From positions 62,001 through 126,000 of the forward strand of contig JAVBOB010000002.1 of assembly GCA_031551125.1 (NCBI GenBank): DNA of 64,000 nucleotides, read 5' to 3'. This stretch comes from JAIRNF01 sp031551125 (lineage in GTDB: Bacteria; Bacteroidota; Bacteroidia; Bacteroidales; UBA932). The position numbers and the translations under genes are program-made. This document shows positions 44,455-54,929 of this stretch, one piece after another (within the stretch, counting starts at the first letter, position 1; each line of letters opens with the position of its first letter). The notes beneath the pieces were generated by a model. It was not told where the DNA came from. It worked only from the letters and a program-made list of their open reading frames with translations, and ran no database searches.

Positions 44455-46155
44455 TTAATACCCCATAGCACACCCGTCCTTCCGGCTTTCCGATGCGCCA
44501 AGGTATATCTTGCGCACAGCATCGTACATAATTGCCTGATAACCGCCGTAAGCGCTACCGAAGCCGTAAGATACCTTATGCCCCATGCTCAGCAAGCGGC
44601 GAACCGTTTCGGGAGAAAAGCCGTTTTCTAACACTACGCTACCACCGCCTTCGTCTTGTTGCTCACCGGTGGGAGAAGAGGAGCCTATGTGGTCAATGCG
44701 TGGAGCATCGCCCGCCTCCTGTACGTTCATACCAAAGTCTATAATATTCATAACCATCAGCACATGTCCCAGCGGCTGGTAGTCGCCACCCATAACGCCG
44801 AAGCTGAGGAAAGGCTTACCATCTTTCGTTATAAAGGCGGGTATAATGGTGTGGAACGGGCGTTTACCGGGTGCGTAAACGTTTGCATGCGACTCATCCA
44901 ACGAGAACAGCTCTCCCCTATCTTGCAGCATAAAACCTAAGCCGGAAGGAACCATACCGCTACCCATACCCCGATAGTTGCTTTGTATAAACGATACCAT
45001 GTTGCCATCCTTATCGGCCACCGTCAGGTAAATGGTATTATCGGTATTTGAAATGGTTCCTGCTTGTGGCGCGGTTGCCGCACGGCGGTCGCTAACCAGC
45101 TCACGACGTTTGGCAGCGTATTCCTTACTAATAAGCGTTTGTACGGGTACTTTCGCAAAAGCCATATCGGCATAGTACTTGGCACGGTCTTCAAACGCCA
45201 GCTTCTTAGCCTCAACAAAATAATGGATGTGCTCAGGTGAGCCAAAACCGAACGACTTCATATCATAGCTTTCCAAAATATTGAGCATTTGCAATACTGC
45301 AATACCCTGTCCGTTAGGCGGAAGTTCCCACACATCGTAGCCACGGTAGCTGGTGCTTAGCGGTTCAACCCACTCGGAGGCATGCGCAGCCAAATCTTCA
45401 TACGATAAGAAACCTCCCTGCGATTTGATAAAATCACCAATAGCAACAGCAATACTTCCCTTATAGAACTCGTCCCTACCCTTCTTTGCAATCAGTTGAA
45501 GTGTTTTTGCCAGCATGGGATTACGGAATACATCGCCCTTTTTCCATTGCTCGCCGTTAGGCGCGTATGTTTCCTTAACGTTGGGATACTGTGTAGAAAA
45601 ACGGCTAACGGTGCTTTGCAAGGCAGGTGCAATAACCTCGGTAAGCGGGAAACCGTTGTTCGCATAGTCAATAGTAGGTTGTAACAAATCGGCAACAGGC
45701 AGGCGGCCAAACTTCTTATGCAGCTCGTACCAACCGTCAACACAGCCCGGAACGCTTACAGGAAGAGGTCCATACGAGGGTATTTTTTTCAAGCCTTGCT
45801 GCTTAAGGTACTCCAACGTAAGGTTTTTAGGCGAGCGTCCGCTGGCGTTAAGGCCATATAGCTTCTGGGTTTTGGCATCCCACACTATAGCAAATAGGTC
45901 TCCGCCTATACCCGCTCCGGTAGGTTCCATTAAGCCTAAGCATGCATCTACCGCAATAGCAGCATCAATGGCTGTTCCGCCTTTTTTAAGTATATCAATG
46001 CCTACCTGAGTAGCAAGCGGGTGTGATGAACATACCATACCGTTCTGCGCGATTACCTCGCTACGGGTTGTCCACGGTTTACCGCTGCGGCGACTTTGAG
46101 AAAAGGAGTTGGCTAGAGGTAGAATTATCAAGCCAAGAAGAAGTAGCTCTTTCAT
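44455..46155 (-). CDS. ggt: Gamma-glutamyltransferase
   Basis: This exported N-terminal-nucleophile hydrolase cleaves gamma-glutamyl bonds, for example in glutathione. The 566-aa precursor has a signal peptide (MKELLLLGLIILPLANSFSQ). The large-subunit motifs are GMVCSSHPLATQVGIDIL and GAGIGGDLFAIVWD. The autocleavage site precedes Thr374 in NTIYLTVADKDGN, and the small-subunit motif SSSPTGEQQDEGG follows. No lid-loop oddity was noted. It is on the same strand as the SusCD locus but 470 bp downstream behind a terminator, so it is probably separately transcribed. Confidence 0.94.
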   Translation of the reverse strand: MKELLLLGLIILPLANSFSQSRRSGKPWTTRSEVIAQNGMVCSSHPLATQVGIDILKKGGTAIDAAIAVDACLGLMEPTGAGIGGDLFAIVWDAKTQKLYGLNASGRSPKNLTLEYLKQQGLKKIPSYGPLPVSVPGCVDGWYELHKKFGRLPVADLLQPTIDYANNGFPLTEVIAPALQSTVSRFSTQYPNVKETYAPNGEQWKKGDVFRNPMLAKTLQLIAKKGRDEFYKGSIAVAIGDFIKSQGGFLSYEDLAAHASEWVEPLSTSYRGYDVWELPPNGQGIAVLQMLNILESYDMKSFGFGSPEHIHYFVEAKKLAFEDRAKYYADMAFAKVPVQTLISKEYAAKRRELVSDRRAATAPQAGTISNTDNTIYLTVADKDGNMVSFIQSNYRGMGSGMVPSGLGFMLQDRGELFSLDESHANVYAPGKRPFHTIIPAFITKDGKPFLSFGVMGGDYQPLGHVLMVMNIIDFGMNVQEAGDAPRIDHIGSSSPTGEQQDEGGGSVVLENGFSPETVRRLLSMGHKVSYGFGSAYGGYQAIMYDAVRKIYLGASESRKDGCAMGY

Positions 46156-46566
46156 AGTAGTAGAATAGGTTGGTTAGCAAGGTAAGCGTTATTAACACAC
46201 CACAAGAATAGCTATTTTTTGAACGTTTTGCAAGATATCACACAGAGAACACGGAGAAGGCACAGAGAACCACAGAGAGAAATATAACCTACAACAACAG
46301 CGAAAAGATGCTACTTTTTTAAAGGGATTAGAACGGCTGTTTATTTTTTACCGCAAAGAACGCAAGGCATTTCGCAAGGGGCGCAAAGAAATAATTTCTT
46401 CTTCCCAATCTTTGTAGTGCTATTTTTTTGTGGCGTATCGTGTGTCTTGATACATGATACGAAAAGTCTATGTGTTCTATGTACCCACTGTGCCTATGTG
46501 TTGAGAAAGCCCTCCTTAGGGGCTTGGGGGTAATAGGTAGCAGTTTGTGCTAATATTTATACTGAC
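46156..46566. repeat. Gene-free stretch with dispersed short repeats
   Basis: No gene is seen here. The stretch holds an ACACAGAGAACACGGAGAAG-type run (about 46232-46280) and a CCGCAAAGAACGCAAGGC-type run (about 46351-46391). A GTATCGTG ... GATACATGATACG dyad (46433-46462) and a CCCTCCTTAGGGGCTTGGGG unit (about 46511-46530) follow. All are non-coding dispersed repeat types. Confidence 0.55.
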
Positions 46567-46573
46567 AAAACAA

Positions 46574-46607
46574 AAAGCCTCACCATTATTTAAATCGGTG
46601 AGGCTTT
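46574..46607 (-). terminator. Terminator after the SusCD-thioredoxin transcript
   Basis: The stem AAAGCCTCACC/GGTGAGGCTTT with a 12-nt loop is followed on the minus strand by TTTTTGTTTTG. It ends the locus that runs from the sigma factor or SusC gene. Confidence 0.85.
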
Positions 46608-46627
46608 CCACATTAATTATCCTACAT

Positions 46628-47719
46628 CTACTTACCAAACACTTCTTTTAGCTTAGCGTCTATTTCTTCTACACTACCTATGCAGTATAATAGAATAACT
46701 CCATTGGGGTCAACTAATATTTTGGTTGGGAATGCGCGAATGTGGTAAAGGTTAAGTAAGGCTTGCTTAGGGTCGTTTCCCTTTACGTTAACCTGTCTCC
46801 ACGTCATGCCGTCTTCCTCTATTGCTTTTGTCCAATTTTCGGGCTTTTCATTTCCGGCTAAGCCGAGAATATCAAAGTTCTCACCTTTGTACTTTGCATA
46901 CAGCTCAACTAAATGCGGATGGCTTTTACGACAGGGCGCGCACCACGAACCCCAAAAGTCAAGAATCACATACTTTCCTTTGTAGTCGGCAAGAGAAATC
47001 TCTTTTCCATCCCTATCAAGCTGCGTAAAAGCGGGGGCTTGAGCGCCTACGGCTATACGTGCTGTTGCTTCGGCCTCTTCCTGTAGCTTCTTTCCATAAA
47101 ACGACTGCTTAGCTTTATCGCCTAACCCATTATAAAGTGCAGAAAGTTCTGCCGCCGCTTTTGCCGATGCATCAAAAGCAAACATGTTTGCAATAAGGCA
47201 AGGGCTAAGCGTTGAGTTGGGGTGTGCAATAATAAACGCCTTAGTTTGAGTGTTACGTTCATCTGTCAGCTGTTCAAGCTTGCCATCTATTACTTTTTTC
47301 TCATCCGCGCTTAAACCTTCTTTTCTTTTTTCACGGTTAAGCTGGTCAATATTATCACTAACAGTCTTTACATGTGCTGTGTAACCATTCCAATCTTTCA
47401 CGCATTCGCCCGCAACGGTGGCTGTTGCCATAGAAACAGCGTTTCCGCTAAACGTCAGCTTACCTGCCGATGATACAAAAAATCGTAGTCCGCTGGCTCC
47501 ATTAGCAGATATGGTATAGTAATCCGGACGGTCAAAGTTCTTTTTAAAATGGAACTGTCCGTTTTTCACCGAGGCCGAGTCTTTCTCTCCCCCACGAATC
47601 AAATAAACGTATCCGCCATTGGCGCCTTCAAGCTTACCATCAACCTGAATAAGACCATCTGCCCACATTTTGTTTGAGCACAGCAAGCACGCTACTGCTA
47701 TTATAATTGCTTTTTTCAT
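46628..47719 (-). CDS. Periplasmic TlpA-like thioredoxin with DUF4369 domain
   Basis: From the ATG at 47719 the protein is 363 aa with a signal peptide (MKKAIIIAVACLLCSNKMWA). A DUF4369-like N-terminal domain (about 20-120) and a helical linker lead to a thioredoxin/AhpC-TSA domain (about 225-363). Its active site is WCAPC in ILDFWGSWCAPCRKSHPHL. The cis-Pro loop is RAFPTKILVDP. Such proteins reduce disulfides or act as peroxiredoxin-like reductants outside the membrane. It follows SusD by 149 bp, so it probably belongs to the uptake locus. Confidence 0.88.
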   Translation of the reverse strand: MKKAIIIAVACLLCSNKMWADGLIQVDGKLEGANGGYVYLIRGGEKDSASVKNGQFHFKKNFDRPDYYTISANGASGLRFFVSSAGKLTFSGNAVSMATATVAGECVKDWNGYTAHVKTVSDNIDQLNREKRKEGLSADEKKVIDGKLEQLTDERNTQTKAFIIAHPNSTLSPCLIANMFAFDASAKAAAELSALYNGLGDKAKQSFYGKKLQEEAEATARIAVGAQAPAFTQLDRDGKEISLADYKGKYVILDFWGSWCAPCRKSHPHLVELYAKYKGENFDILGLAGNEKPENWTKAIEEDGMTWRQVNVKGNDPKQALLNLYHIRAFPTKILVDPNGVILLYCIGSVEEIDAKLKEVFGK

Positions 47720-47867
47720 TTTGGTTATATTTATTGGGTTTACATGGAACAAAGATTTAAAGAGCAATGAACAAAGATTTTAAAAACAGCCAAGAATAAC
47801 ATTTAGCCTCACTGTAGTAAACATATCTTTAGTCTTTGTTCTTTACATCCTTGCTCCACACATAAAA

Positions 47868-49430
47868 CTACTTATTACTACTCCATGGTGAGCTATCCAA
47901 AGGAATGCCCCATTGCGGATTCCAACGCAACACATCATTACTGATAGGAAGGACGAAGAAATCCGAATCTACGTTTTGCGTATAGCTAACACCCTTAACA
48001 ACATGAGTAATGGACGGTTTACACCATGTTTTACCGCTTTCCAAAGAGAAGCGTTTAAGGTCAAAGAAACGTTTTGGAGAACCTGTTGGCAGCTCCCTTC
48101 TTCTTTCGTTTATTACCTCTTGTATTGTCGCATCTTGGCTCATACTGGCCAAATCTATTGTTCCGGTTTTATGCCTGAACTTTCTCAGGTAGTTTAGGTC
48201 AGATAAAGCCCCGCCCAAATCACCTGTTCTAGCTCTCCCTTCGGCACGCATCAACAACAGTTCAGGGTAAGTATAGCCTGACGTTCTAGCCATTTTAGGA
48301 GCCGCAGAAGTTCCTACTTGGAAGTTAAGAATTTTCCGACCATCATTATAAGTTACGCCGTTTGCTGTTGTTTTATAACCGTTATACTCAAAGAAGAAAT
48401 ACTCACAACGAAGGTCTGTTGATGCATCAAGTAACGACAAGAACTCTGCCGACGGATAGGTTGACGGAGCAGACGGTTGACCCGTGTTTGCCGATGTTCT
48501 ATACAAGCAAATTTCCCTATTGTAAGTTGCGGTTAAGGGAACAGTACCTTGCGTAGTATTGATAAGCGTAGAGGCTCTCAAATCCGGGTTGCTTGATACG
48601 TTTGCTGCCCATGAGAACTTGTTCATATCATAGAAAAGGTTATCCATACCACCTTGCTGCTGTGCCGCCAGAACCAAGGCCTTATCGGCATAGTAAGCAA
48701 CGCTGTCATACTTTTGAGTGAATAGGTGATAGTGAGCAAGGAATGAATAGGTTTGCACCTTTCCGAAGCGAGTGTTAGATGCTGTGTTTTCAGGAATATA
48801 GGGCAAGCTGTTATGAATTTCTGACAGCACGCGGTTGAAAACTTCCTGCGTGGTAGACAAATCTTCCATAGGCGACATCACATCACTGGAAACTCGGTAA
48901 GGAATTGTTTTTCTGGAATTATCTCCACCGGGTTTGTAAACTGGCCCATAGCCCAATACTGCATAGAAGTAACCCCATGCACGAGCAACTCTAGCCTGAG
49001 CAATTGTTTCGTTAGCTTGTCTTTCAACAGCTGGAGTTCTTACGCTATTCACCCCGTCAATACACGAGTTGAAGTATTCAGCAGCTTTATAAAAGCCTGA
49101 ATTCCAAAAGTAGTCCTGAGAAGCAGGATTGTTATACGGGCGTTTAAAAACGTGCGCATAGTAGCAATCAATATTCGGGTTACCACTTTTCCATGAGTAG
49201 TCTGCTTGATTATTGGACATTTCTATATCATCGCCCAGAAAAACAATGCAGCTTGTGCTGTTGTTGTTTTGGTACACATAGCTGATAGTAGCCGTATTGT
49301 TCAACAGTTTATCAAATGATGCGACATCTCCCGATTGAGGAATAAGCTTACCGGCGGGTTTTACATCAAGAAACTTATCACATGATGATAAAACTGAAGC
49401 CATCAGCATTATAAAAAATATTCTTTTCAT
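47868..49430 (-). CDS. RagB/SusD family nutrient-binding outer-membrane lipoprotein
   Basis: SusD proteins cap the SusC channel and bind the imported glycan or peptide. The 520-aa protein has a lipobox (MLMASVLSSCDKF), the typical DVKPAGKLIPQ start and TPR-like helices with AQARVARAWGYFYAVLGYG. It ends with SDLNYLRKFRHKTG and INERRRELPTGSPKRFFDLKR. It lies 13 bp behind susC. The ligand cannot be told from sequence. Confidence 0.93.
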   Translation of the reverse strand: MKRIFFIMLMASVLSSCDKFLDVKPAGKLIPQSGDVASFDKLLNNTATISYVYQNNNSTSCIVFLGDDIEMSNNQADYSWKSGNPNIDCYYAHVFKRPYNNPASQDYFWNSGFYKAAEYFNSCIDGVNSVRTPAVERQANETIAQARVARAWGYFYAVLGYGPVYKPGGDNSRKTIPYRVSSDVMSPMEDLSTTQEVFNRVLSEIHNSLPYIPENTASNTRFGKVQTYSFLAHYHLFTQKYDSVAYYADKALVLAAQQQGGMDNLFYDMNKFSWAANVSSNPDLRASTLINTTQGTVPLTATYNREICLYRTSANTGQPSAPSTYPSAEFLSLLDASTDLRCEYFFFEYNGYKTTANGVTYNDGRKILNFQVGTSAAPKMARTSGYTYPELLLMRAEGRARTGDLGGALSDLNYLRKFRHKTGTIDLASMSQDATIQEVINERRRELPTGSPKRFFDLKRFSLESGKTWCKPSITHVVKGVSYTQNVDSDFFVLPISNDVLRWNPQWGIPLDSSPWSSNK

Positions 49431-49443
49431 AGCGTATGTCGTA

Positions 49444-52400
49444 TTATAGGTTAATCATTAGGCCTAAATAGAATTCCGGTCTGAGCGGCAGTGAAGAGTA
49501 CGCCTCTCCCGCAGGGTGAATTTGGGCTGTTTCCGGATCAACATCTACACCCTTAGCCGTGATATAAAATAAATTTCTTGTTTGGAAGTATGCCTTTACA
49601 CTGGTCAGCCCACAGCTCTTAACCAGCTTTGAAGGAAACCTGTAGGTTAGCGTAAGGTCACGCAGCTTTATGTAGCTGGCGTTAGCAATAAGCATATCTC
49701 CATAAGCGTAGTAGTAAGAATCCATACTCATTGATGTAAGCGCCGGATATATAGTCTTATCCTCATCGCCCGGTTGTTTCCAACGTTCGCCTACGTGTCT
49801 GTTTTGGTAGTTTGAGCCGTTGAAGCAATCTTTTCTATACTTATTCCCAAACTTACCAATAAACATAAACGAGAGGTCAAAATTCTGGTAGCTAAACGTG
49901 TTAGTCCAGCTCAAATCGAAAGGAGGTCTCAGCGTACCCAAGTACACCGCGTCGTCTGCTTTTAGTACAGTTGCTGACTTTTTGTTGCCATCCTTATCGA
50001 AAAACAACGGTGCTCCGGTGTTGCTCAACCCTGCAAACTTTGCGCCCCACAAGCCGTCCATAGGGTAGCCTTCCACGAGTATGCCGTTATTGAATATGTA
50101 GCTGGTATAAGAAGAACGTGCTACGTTATACTTATCAACGTTGCTCTTGTTGTAGCTGGCAATAAGCGAAGAATTCCACGTAAAGTTTTTTCCGGTAATA
50201 ATTTTTCCGTTTATGGTAACCTCAACCCCTTGGTTGGTAATAGCGCCAACATTTTGGTTTATTCGGCTTATTCCTTTGGTTTGGTCAATATCATCACTTG
50301 CAATTAGGTCGGAGCTTTTCTTTTGATAGTAGTCAGCCGATATATCTAGCCTATTACTTAACAACGTCATATCAACACCAAAATCGAAGATACGGGTTTT
50401 TTCCCACCTTAACGTGTTGTTGGGATATGAGCTTATTCCATACGAAACACCGCCCATTGTTGGGTCATAAGAGCCAACCGACAATATCAGGTAAGGCGTA
50501 TTATCAGGATTGACATTACCTGTTACACCGTAAGAAGCCTTAAGGTCAAAGCGGTTAAACACACCTTTAAGCCCGGAGAAGAAGCTTTCTTCGGCCATTT
50601 TGTAGCGTCCGCCGACTGACCATGTGGGCTTATACCTGAATTCCGGCATTGTACCAAAGAAGTTGGTTAAGTCTAAGCGAATACTTCCGGTAAGAACATA
50701 CTTGTTATTAAACTCGTATGAACCATTGCCATACCAGCTAACAAAGCGGTTATCTCTAACCTTATAGTTATCGCCATAAGATAGCGTTCCAAGCGTTGAT
50801 GCCCGGCTACCAAACAAAAGGTCGGAAGGAATATCTTTTGTTCCGTTAGTATAATCGCTTGTATAAAAACCGGAATTATAGGTAGCCGATACAGGGTCAT
50901 AGCCTAAGCGGGTTGGCAGGTACGTGTATTCATACGTATCTCGGCTAATTTCACTACCAAACATAGCTGTTACCCTATGCTTGTTATTATTGAACGCCTG
51001 ATTATAGTTAAGCTGCGCGCGAAGTACCCATGATTCAATAGTTCCTCTATTCTCATCAATTTTACCACCATCGGGAATATAGTGCTTGGCTGAGTTAGTC
51101 TTAGACGTTCCGTCATTGTATGCTACACGCATGTTATACGAATCGGTATCGTAAATGGTACGTCCGGTTGATGCGCCTTTTGTCCATGTACCGCCAACGC
51201 TACCTTGTAAGAAATTCCAGAACTTTACGTTAAGATCTCCCCCCATACGCACCTGCAAGTTATTTGCCGTGCTATATGCGCGTGCCAAATCTTCTTCAGG
51301 ATGGTACAAAACCGGTTTCATTCCGGCGTAAGTATTGTATGTGCTCAACTTCTTTTGAGCAACCGGGGCCCAAGGAGTTAAATCTCCATTGTTATCGTAC
51401 AGCTGCGAATATGGCTGTATTTTACTGCTGGAATAAAATTGTGTTAGCGTTAAATAATCGTCCGTAGGATTATCAGATGTAGTATAGTTAACGTTAGACA
51501 GAACTCTTACCGTTAACCACTTTAAGGGTTTCCATGTATCATTAATATCAACCGTCAACCTTGAGTTCTTCTGATACACCATACTGCCTGCTTCACCCAA
51601 ATATCTGAACGCTGCGCTAAACTGGTTATTTTCGTTTCCACTGGAAATGCTAAGGTTATGTTGCTGAGACTGACTTGCTCTAAACAGCTTATCCTGCATT
51701 TGTTGCACAGCATTGTTGTTTCTTAATGCGGCAATTTGTGCATCGGCATCAGCCGCAGGCATTAAGCCGTAGTCTTTTGCTAACAGCAAATAGGTATAAT
51801 CCGATTGTCTTTGATTTGCCGTATAGTAGTAGTACGCCATGCCCGGGCTCTCTTTATAAAGTACCTCTTCGGCATCCATAAAGTCAGATACATTAGCAAG
51901 GTTTAGCTTAGAAAGATCCGGTTTTAGCTTTACGCCATAAGTTCCCTTATAAGCAACGCTAAAAGTTCCCTTGGCTGCTGCCGAACTTTTAGTAGTAATT
52001 ACAATAACACCGTTTGATGCTCTTGCTCCGTATATAGATGCCGCTACCGCATCTTTCAAAACCGTTATTGATTCAACATTTTCAGGATTGACAAAATCCA
52101 TTGTTATGCCATCACCAATTAAAGGGTAACCATCAACTACAATAAGCGGATCTTTAACACCTGTAAAGGTAGATACTCCACGGATTTCAATCTTTCCATC
52201 CTTGGTTACTACCACACCTGCCGACTGGCCTTCCATAGCTGATGCCAGCGTAGGCTGCAGCTTATCATCCAGCTTGTCCGACTTAATAATGGAGAATGAA
52301 CCGGTAGCTCGCTCCTTTGAAATGGTTTGGTAACCCGTTACCACCGCATCTTGTAAAACGGTAAGCTCAGGTTTCATGGCCACGTTAACAATCGCTCTGC

Positions 52401-53007
52401 TCCCAACTACTTCTTCTATCATGTTATAACCAACAATATTAAAAATAAGTGTAGGATTAGCCTTATCGGTAGTAATGGTATAGCTCCCATCGGCTCCGGT
52501 AATTGCATAGGTAACCGTACCCTTCACAATTACCGATACAAATTCCATTGGCAGGTTATCACCTTCGGATATAACCACCCCTTTAATAGTATGCTTTTGT
52601 GAAGTTGTTTGCTGTTGGCTGCCTAATGAGGAACCTTGTTGGGAAAATGTACCTGAACTTCCTGCACCTTGCGTATTTGCACTACCCTGCTGAGGAGTTA
52701 CTACTCTGCTTAGTACAATATGCTTATCGGATACATTATAGGTAACCCCGGCTCCGGATAGTATTGTGTTCAGCACTGTTGGCAAATCGGCATTATTCAC
52801 AGAAATGCTGACTTTCTTCTTTACGTCTATCAGGTTGTCTTCGTAAAAAAACGACTTCCCGACTTGTTTTTCAATTTTTTCCAACACTTCGCCCAGTGGT
52901 GCGTTACTAACGTTTAGGCTTACGGTTGAAGTTTGTGCGTTTACTGTTATTGCAAGTAAAAACAGCAAACATGTAAAAAAAGCTTGCTTGCAATAGGTTA
53001 AGTTCAT
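49444..53007 (-). CDS. SusC/RagA family TonB-dependent outer-membrane transporter with STN domain
   Basis: The 1187-aa protein has a signal peptide (MNLTYCKQAFFTCLLFLLAI to VNAQ) and an STN domain (about 24-75, VSLNVSNAPLGEVLEKIEKQ) that signals to a FecR partner. A Ser/Gln-rich linker, a carboxypeptidase-regulatory-like domain (about 140-220) and the plug with VTGYQTISKERATGSFSII come next. The 22-strand barrel ends PEFYLGLMINL. The STN domain plus adjacent FecR and ECF genes indicate ligand-induced trans-envelope signalling. A start at 53076 would precede the signal peptide and is rejected. Confidence 0.95.
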   Translation of the reverse strand: MNLTYCKQAFFTCLLFLLAITVNAQTSTVSLNVSNAPLGEVLEKIEKQVGKSFFYEDNLIDVKKKVSISVNNADLPTVLNTILSGAGVTYNVSDKHIVLSRVVTPQQGSANTQGAGSSGTFSQQGSSLGSQQQTTSQKHTIKGVVISEGDNLPMEFVSVIVKGTVTYAITGADGSYTITTDKANPTLIFNIVGYNMIEEVVGSRAIVNVAMKPELTVLQDAVVTGYQTISKERATGSFSIIKSDKLDDKLQPTLASAMEGQSAGVVVTKDGKIEIRGVSTFTGVKDPLIVVDGYPLIGDGITMDFVNPENVESITVLKDAVAASIYGARASNGVIVITTKSSAAAKGTFSVAYKGTYGVKLKPDLSKLNLANVSDFMDAEEVLYKESPGMAYYYYTANQRQSDYTYLLLAKDYGLMPAADADAQIAALRNNNAVQQMQDKLFRASQSQQHNLSISSGNENNQFSAAFRYLGEAGSMVYQKNSRLTVDINDTWKPLKWLTVRVLSNVNYTTSDNPTDDYLTLTQFYSSSKIQPYSQLYDNNGDLTPWAPVAQKKLSTYNTYAGMKPVLYHPEEDLARAYSTANNLQVRMGGDLNVKFWNFLQGSVGGTWTKGASTGRTIYDTDSYNMRVAYNDGTSKTNSAKHYIPDGGKIDENRGTIESWVLRAQLNYNQAFNNNKHRVTAMFGSEISRDTYEYTYLPTRLGYDPVSATYNSGFYTSDYTNGTKDIPSDLLFGSRASTLGTLSYGDNYKVRDNRFVSWYGNGSYEFNNKYVLTGSIRLDLTNFFGTMPEFRYKPTWSVGGRYKMAEESFFSGLKGVFNRFDLKASYGVTGNVNPDNTPYLILSVGSYDPTMGGVSYGISSYPNNTLRWEKTRIFDFGVDMTLLSNRLDISADYYQKKSSDLIASDDIDQTKGISRINQNVGAITNQGVEVTINGKIITGKNFTWNSSLIASYNKSNVDKYNVARSSYTSYIFNNGILVEGYPMDGLWGAKFAGLSNTGAPLFFDKDGNKKSATVLKADDAVYLGTLRPPFDLSWTNTFSYQNFDLSFMFIGKFGNKYRKDCFNGSNYQNRHVGERWKQPGDEDKTIYPALTSMSMDSYYYAYGDMLIANASYIKLRDLTLTYRFPSKLVKSCGLTSVKAYFQTRNLFYITAKGVDVDPETAQIHPAGEAYSSLPLRPEFYLGLMINL

Positions 53008-53136
53008 AACTTTGTAATGTTTTAGATAGTTGATTACTGGCTGGTAATTTTGTCTAGGACACCCCCCGACCTGCAACGTCGGGGTTTTTTATTACGCTTT
53101 TGGCGGTTCTATCATAGGCTTTTGGCGGTTTTTGGG

Positions 53137-54126
53137 TTAGTATATCAGTAGTAGGTTCTTTTCCTTATCATAGTATTCGGAGAAAGGAACGGATAGCTTC
53201 AAAATATCCAGTATTTGTTCCAAGTTTTCTCCGTTCTCAAACTTTCCGGTGAACTTCTTTTCTTTGAGCAAGCGGTTCTCTATTTTTATGTTGGTGTTAA
53301 AGGTTCGTTCTAACGTTACAGCCATTTCTTCAAAGCCAACCGACTGGAAGTACAGCTTGCCCTCCTTCCATCCCGTAATTTTTTGGGTATTTACGCTCTG
53401 AACGCCTAAATCTTTCGACTTCTTGTTAATGCTAACCTGCTCACCAGGCACAAGTAAGCTTTTTTCATTCCCCATGCTAACGCGTAAAGAACCTTCAACC
53501 AGTGTAGTTTCAATGTACTTGGACTCGGGGTACGAGCGAACGTTGAAGCTGGTTCCCAGCACAGTCATCTTAGCCGCTCCGGCTGTTACTATAAACGGAC
53601 GTAAGGAATCTTTTTCCACCTCAAAAAAGGCTTCTCCCTCCAGCTTAACAGCCCTGTCTTTTCCTGCAAGCTGGTATGCGTATGAAATTCTACTATCGGC
53701 ATTCAGCGTTACCCTCGAGCTATCCGGTAAGGTAATAACGGTTCGCAATCCTTTTGGATTATATATTTCTACCTGTTCCTGATGTACCTTTCCTCCAACA
53801 TAAACATCCCGCTTAGTAAAGAAGGTTATACCAAAAACCAATAGTAAAACAGCGGCTGCCTCCACGGCATACCTTATATACCTGCGTATCGGCTTACTAG
53901 CTGTTTGCTTTTGCCGGCTCTCCCCTATTCGCTGGTGAAGCTTACCTAACAGCTCTGTATAGTCAAGCTGCCGGTTTGACTCAAAAGCATACCATCGGCT
54001 CTCTATCTCTTCCTGAAATCGGCGCTTTCCTTCATCAGATAGTAGCCATTCCAGCAAAAGGCCAAGCTCACCTTCCCGTAGTGGTTCATTATTTCTAAAC
54101 TTGTCAACAATCTTGAGAAAGTCCAT
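53137..54126 (-). CDS. FecR-type anti-sigma factor
   Basis: The 329-aa inner-membrane protein has a cytosolic anti-sigma region (about 1-85), one membrane helix (about 88-106, with AAAVLLLVFGITFFT), a periplasmic FecR domain (about 125-225, with VTLNADSRISYAYQ and GTSFNVRSYP) and a C-terminal DUF4974/STN-like part. It transmits the SusC signal to the sigma factor. It lies between the sigma gene and susC with gaps of 236 and 129 bp. Confidence 0.92.
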   Translation of the reverse strand: MDFLKIVDKFRNNEPLREGELGLLLEWLLSDEGKRRFQEEIESRWYAFESNRQLDYTELLGKLHQRIGESRQKQTASKPIRRYIRYAVEAAAVLLLVFGITFFTKRDVYVGGKVHQEQVEIYNPKGLRTVITLPDSSRVTLNADSRISYAYQLAGKDRAVKLEGEAFFEVEKDSLRPFIVTAGAAKMTVLGTSFNVRSYPESKYIETTLVEGSLRVSMGNEKSLLVPGEQVSINKKSKDLGVQSVNTQKITGWKEGKLYFQSVGFEEMAVTLERTFNTNIKIENRLLKEKKFTGKFENGENLEQILDILKLSVPFSEYYDKEKNLLLIY

Positions 54127-54362
54127 AATTTTCAAGTTTTAAAATCAAGCTGCCTATTATCGATTATTGTTTCACAATACGTATAATGTCGTAATCCCTA
54201 CACAAACATTTATCCACCTTAACCATTACAGCTTCTATAGACAGTAAACCGTAATGAAACAAGATTTTAAAAACCAATTGCTACGACAAAACTCGCCAAC
54301 AGACAGCTTGTTTTGTATATTATACACCCAAGCTGTAAAATGCACGTAGTCAAAAATAAAAA

Positions 54363-54929
54363 TTAATGTAAGCAGCTAGTAATTAGCGCAATAATAACTG
54401 CCTTATCGGCTAAATAGTCACGGAGGTATTTAAACGCCTTGTTAATATGAGTTTCAACAGTCCGTTTAGAAAGCTTTAATTGTTGGGCTATCTCTTCGTT
54501 GCTGTAGCCTTTGCTTTTCAATAGAAGAACCTCTTTTTGCTGCGGAGGTAAAAGTCCTATACCCGAAAGTAGCTGCTCCCTCATATTTTGCATCATCAAG
54601 TCTTGCTCCATTGAGTATGAGCCATCGGATAGCTGCTGCGCTTGCTCAGCATACTTTTGCACTACCAGCTTATGCCTGAAAGTATTGTAGATAAGATTTT
54701 TGGCTATAGAAATAAGGTAGGTATTGAAATTTTTGTTTTCGTCAATGGTGCTGCGTGTTTCCCATATTCTCACAAAAGTTTCCTGTACAATTTCCTCGGC
54801 ATCGGACTTGCTGTTGAAAAAGCTCATAGAAAAGAAATAGAGCCTTGAGGCGTACTTTTTAAATACGGCATCAAAAGCATCTCTATTGCCTTTCTTCAAC
54901 GAAACCAGCAAAACTTTCTCCTCGTCCAT
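54363..54929 (-). CDS. ECF RNA polymerase sigma factor (FecI-like)
   Basis: The 188-aa protein has sigma region 2 (about 20-90, with AEEIVQETFVRIWE) and sigma region 4 (about 125-175, with a helix-turn-helix at EEIAQQLKLSKRTVETHINK). It is the first gene of the FecI-FecR-SusC-SusD locus, likely activating it on ligand binding. A TACCTTCG box near 54954-54961 (minus strand) resembles its promoter. Confidence 0.93.
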   Translation of the reverse strand: MDEEKVLLVSLKKGNRDAFDAVFKKYASRLYFFSMSFFNSKSDAEEIVQETFVRIWETRSTIDENKNFNTYLISIAKNLIYNTFRHKLVVQKYAEQAQQLSDGSYSMEQDLMMQNMREQLLSGIGLLPPQQKEVLLLKSKGYSNEEIAQQLKLSKRTVETHINKAFKYLRDYLADKAVIIALITSCLH

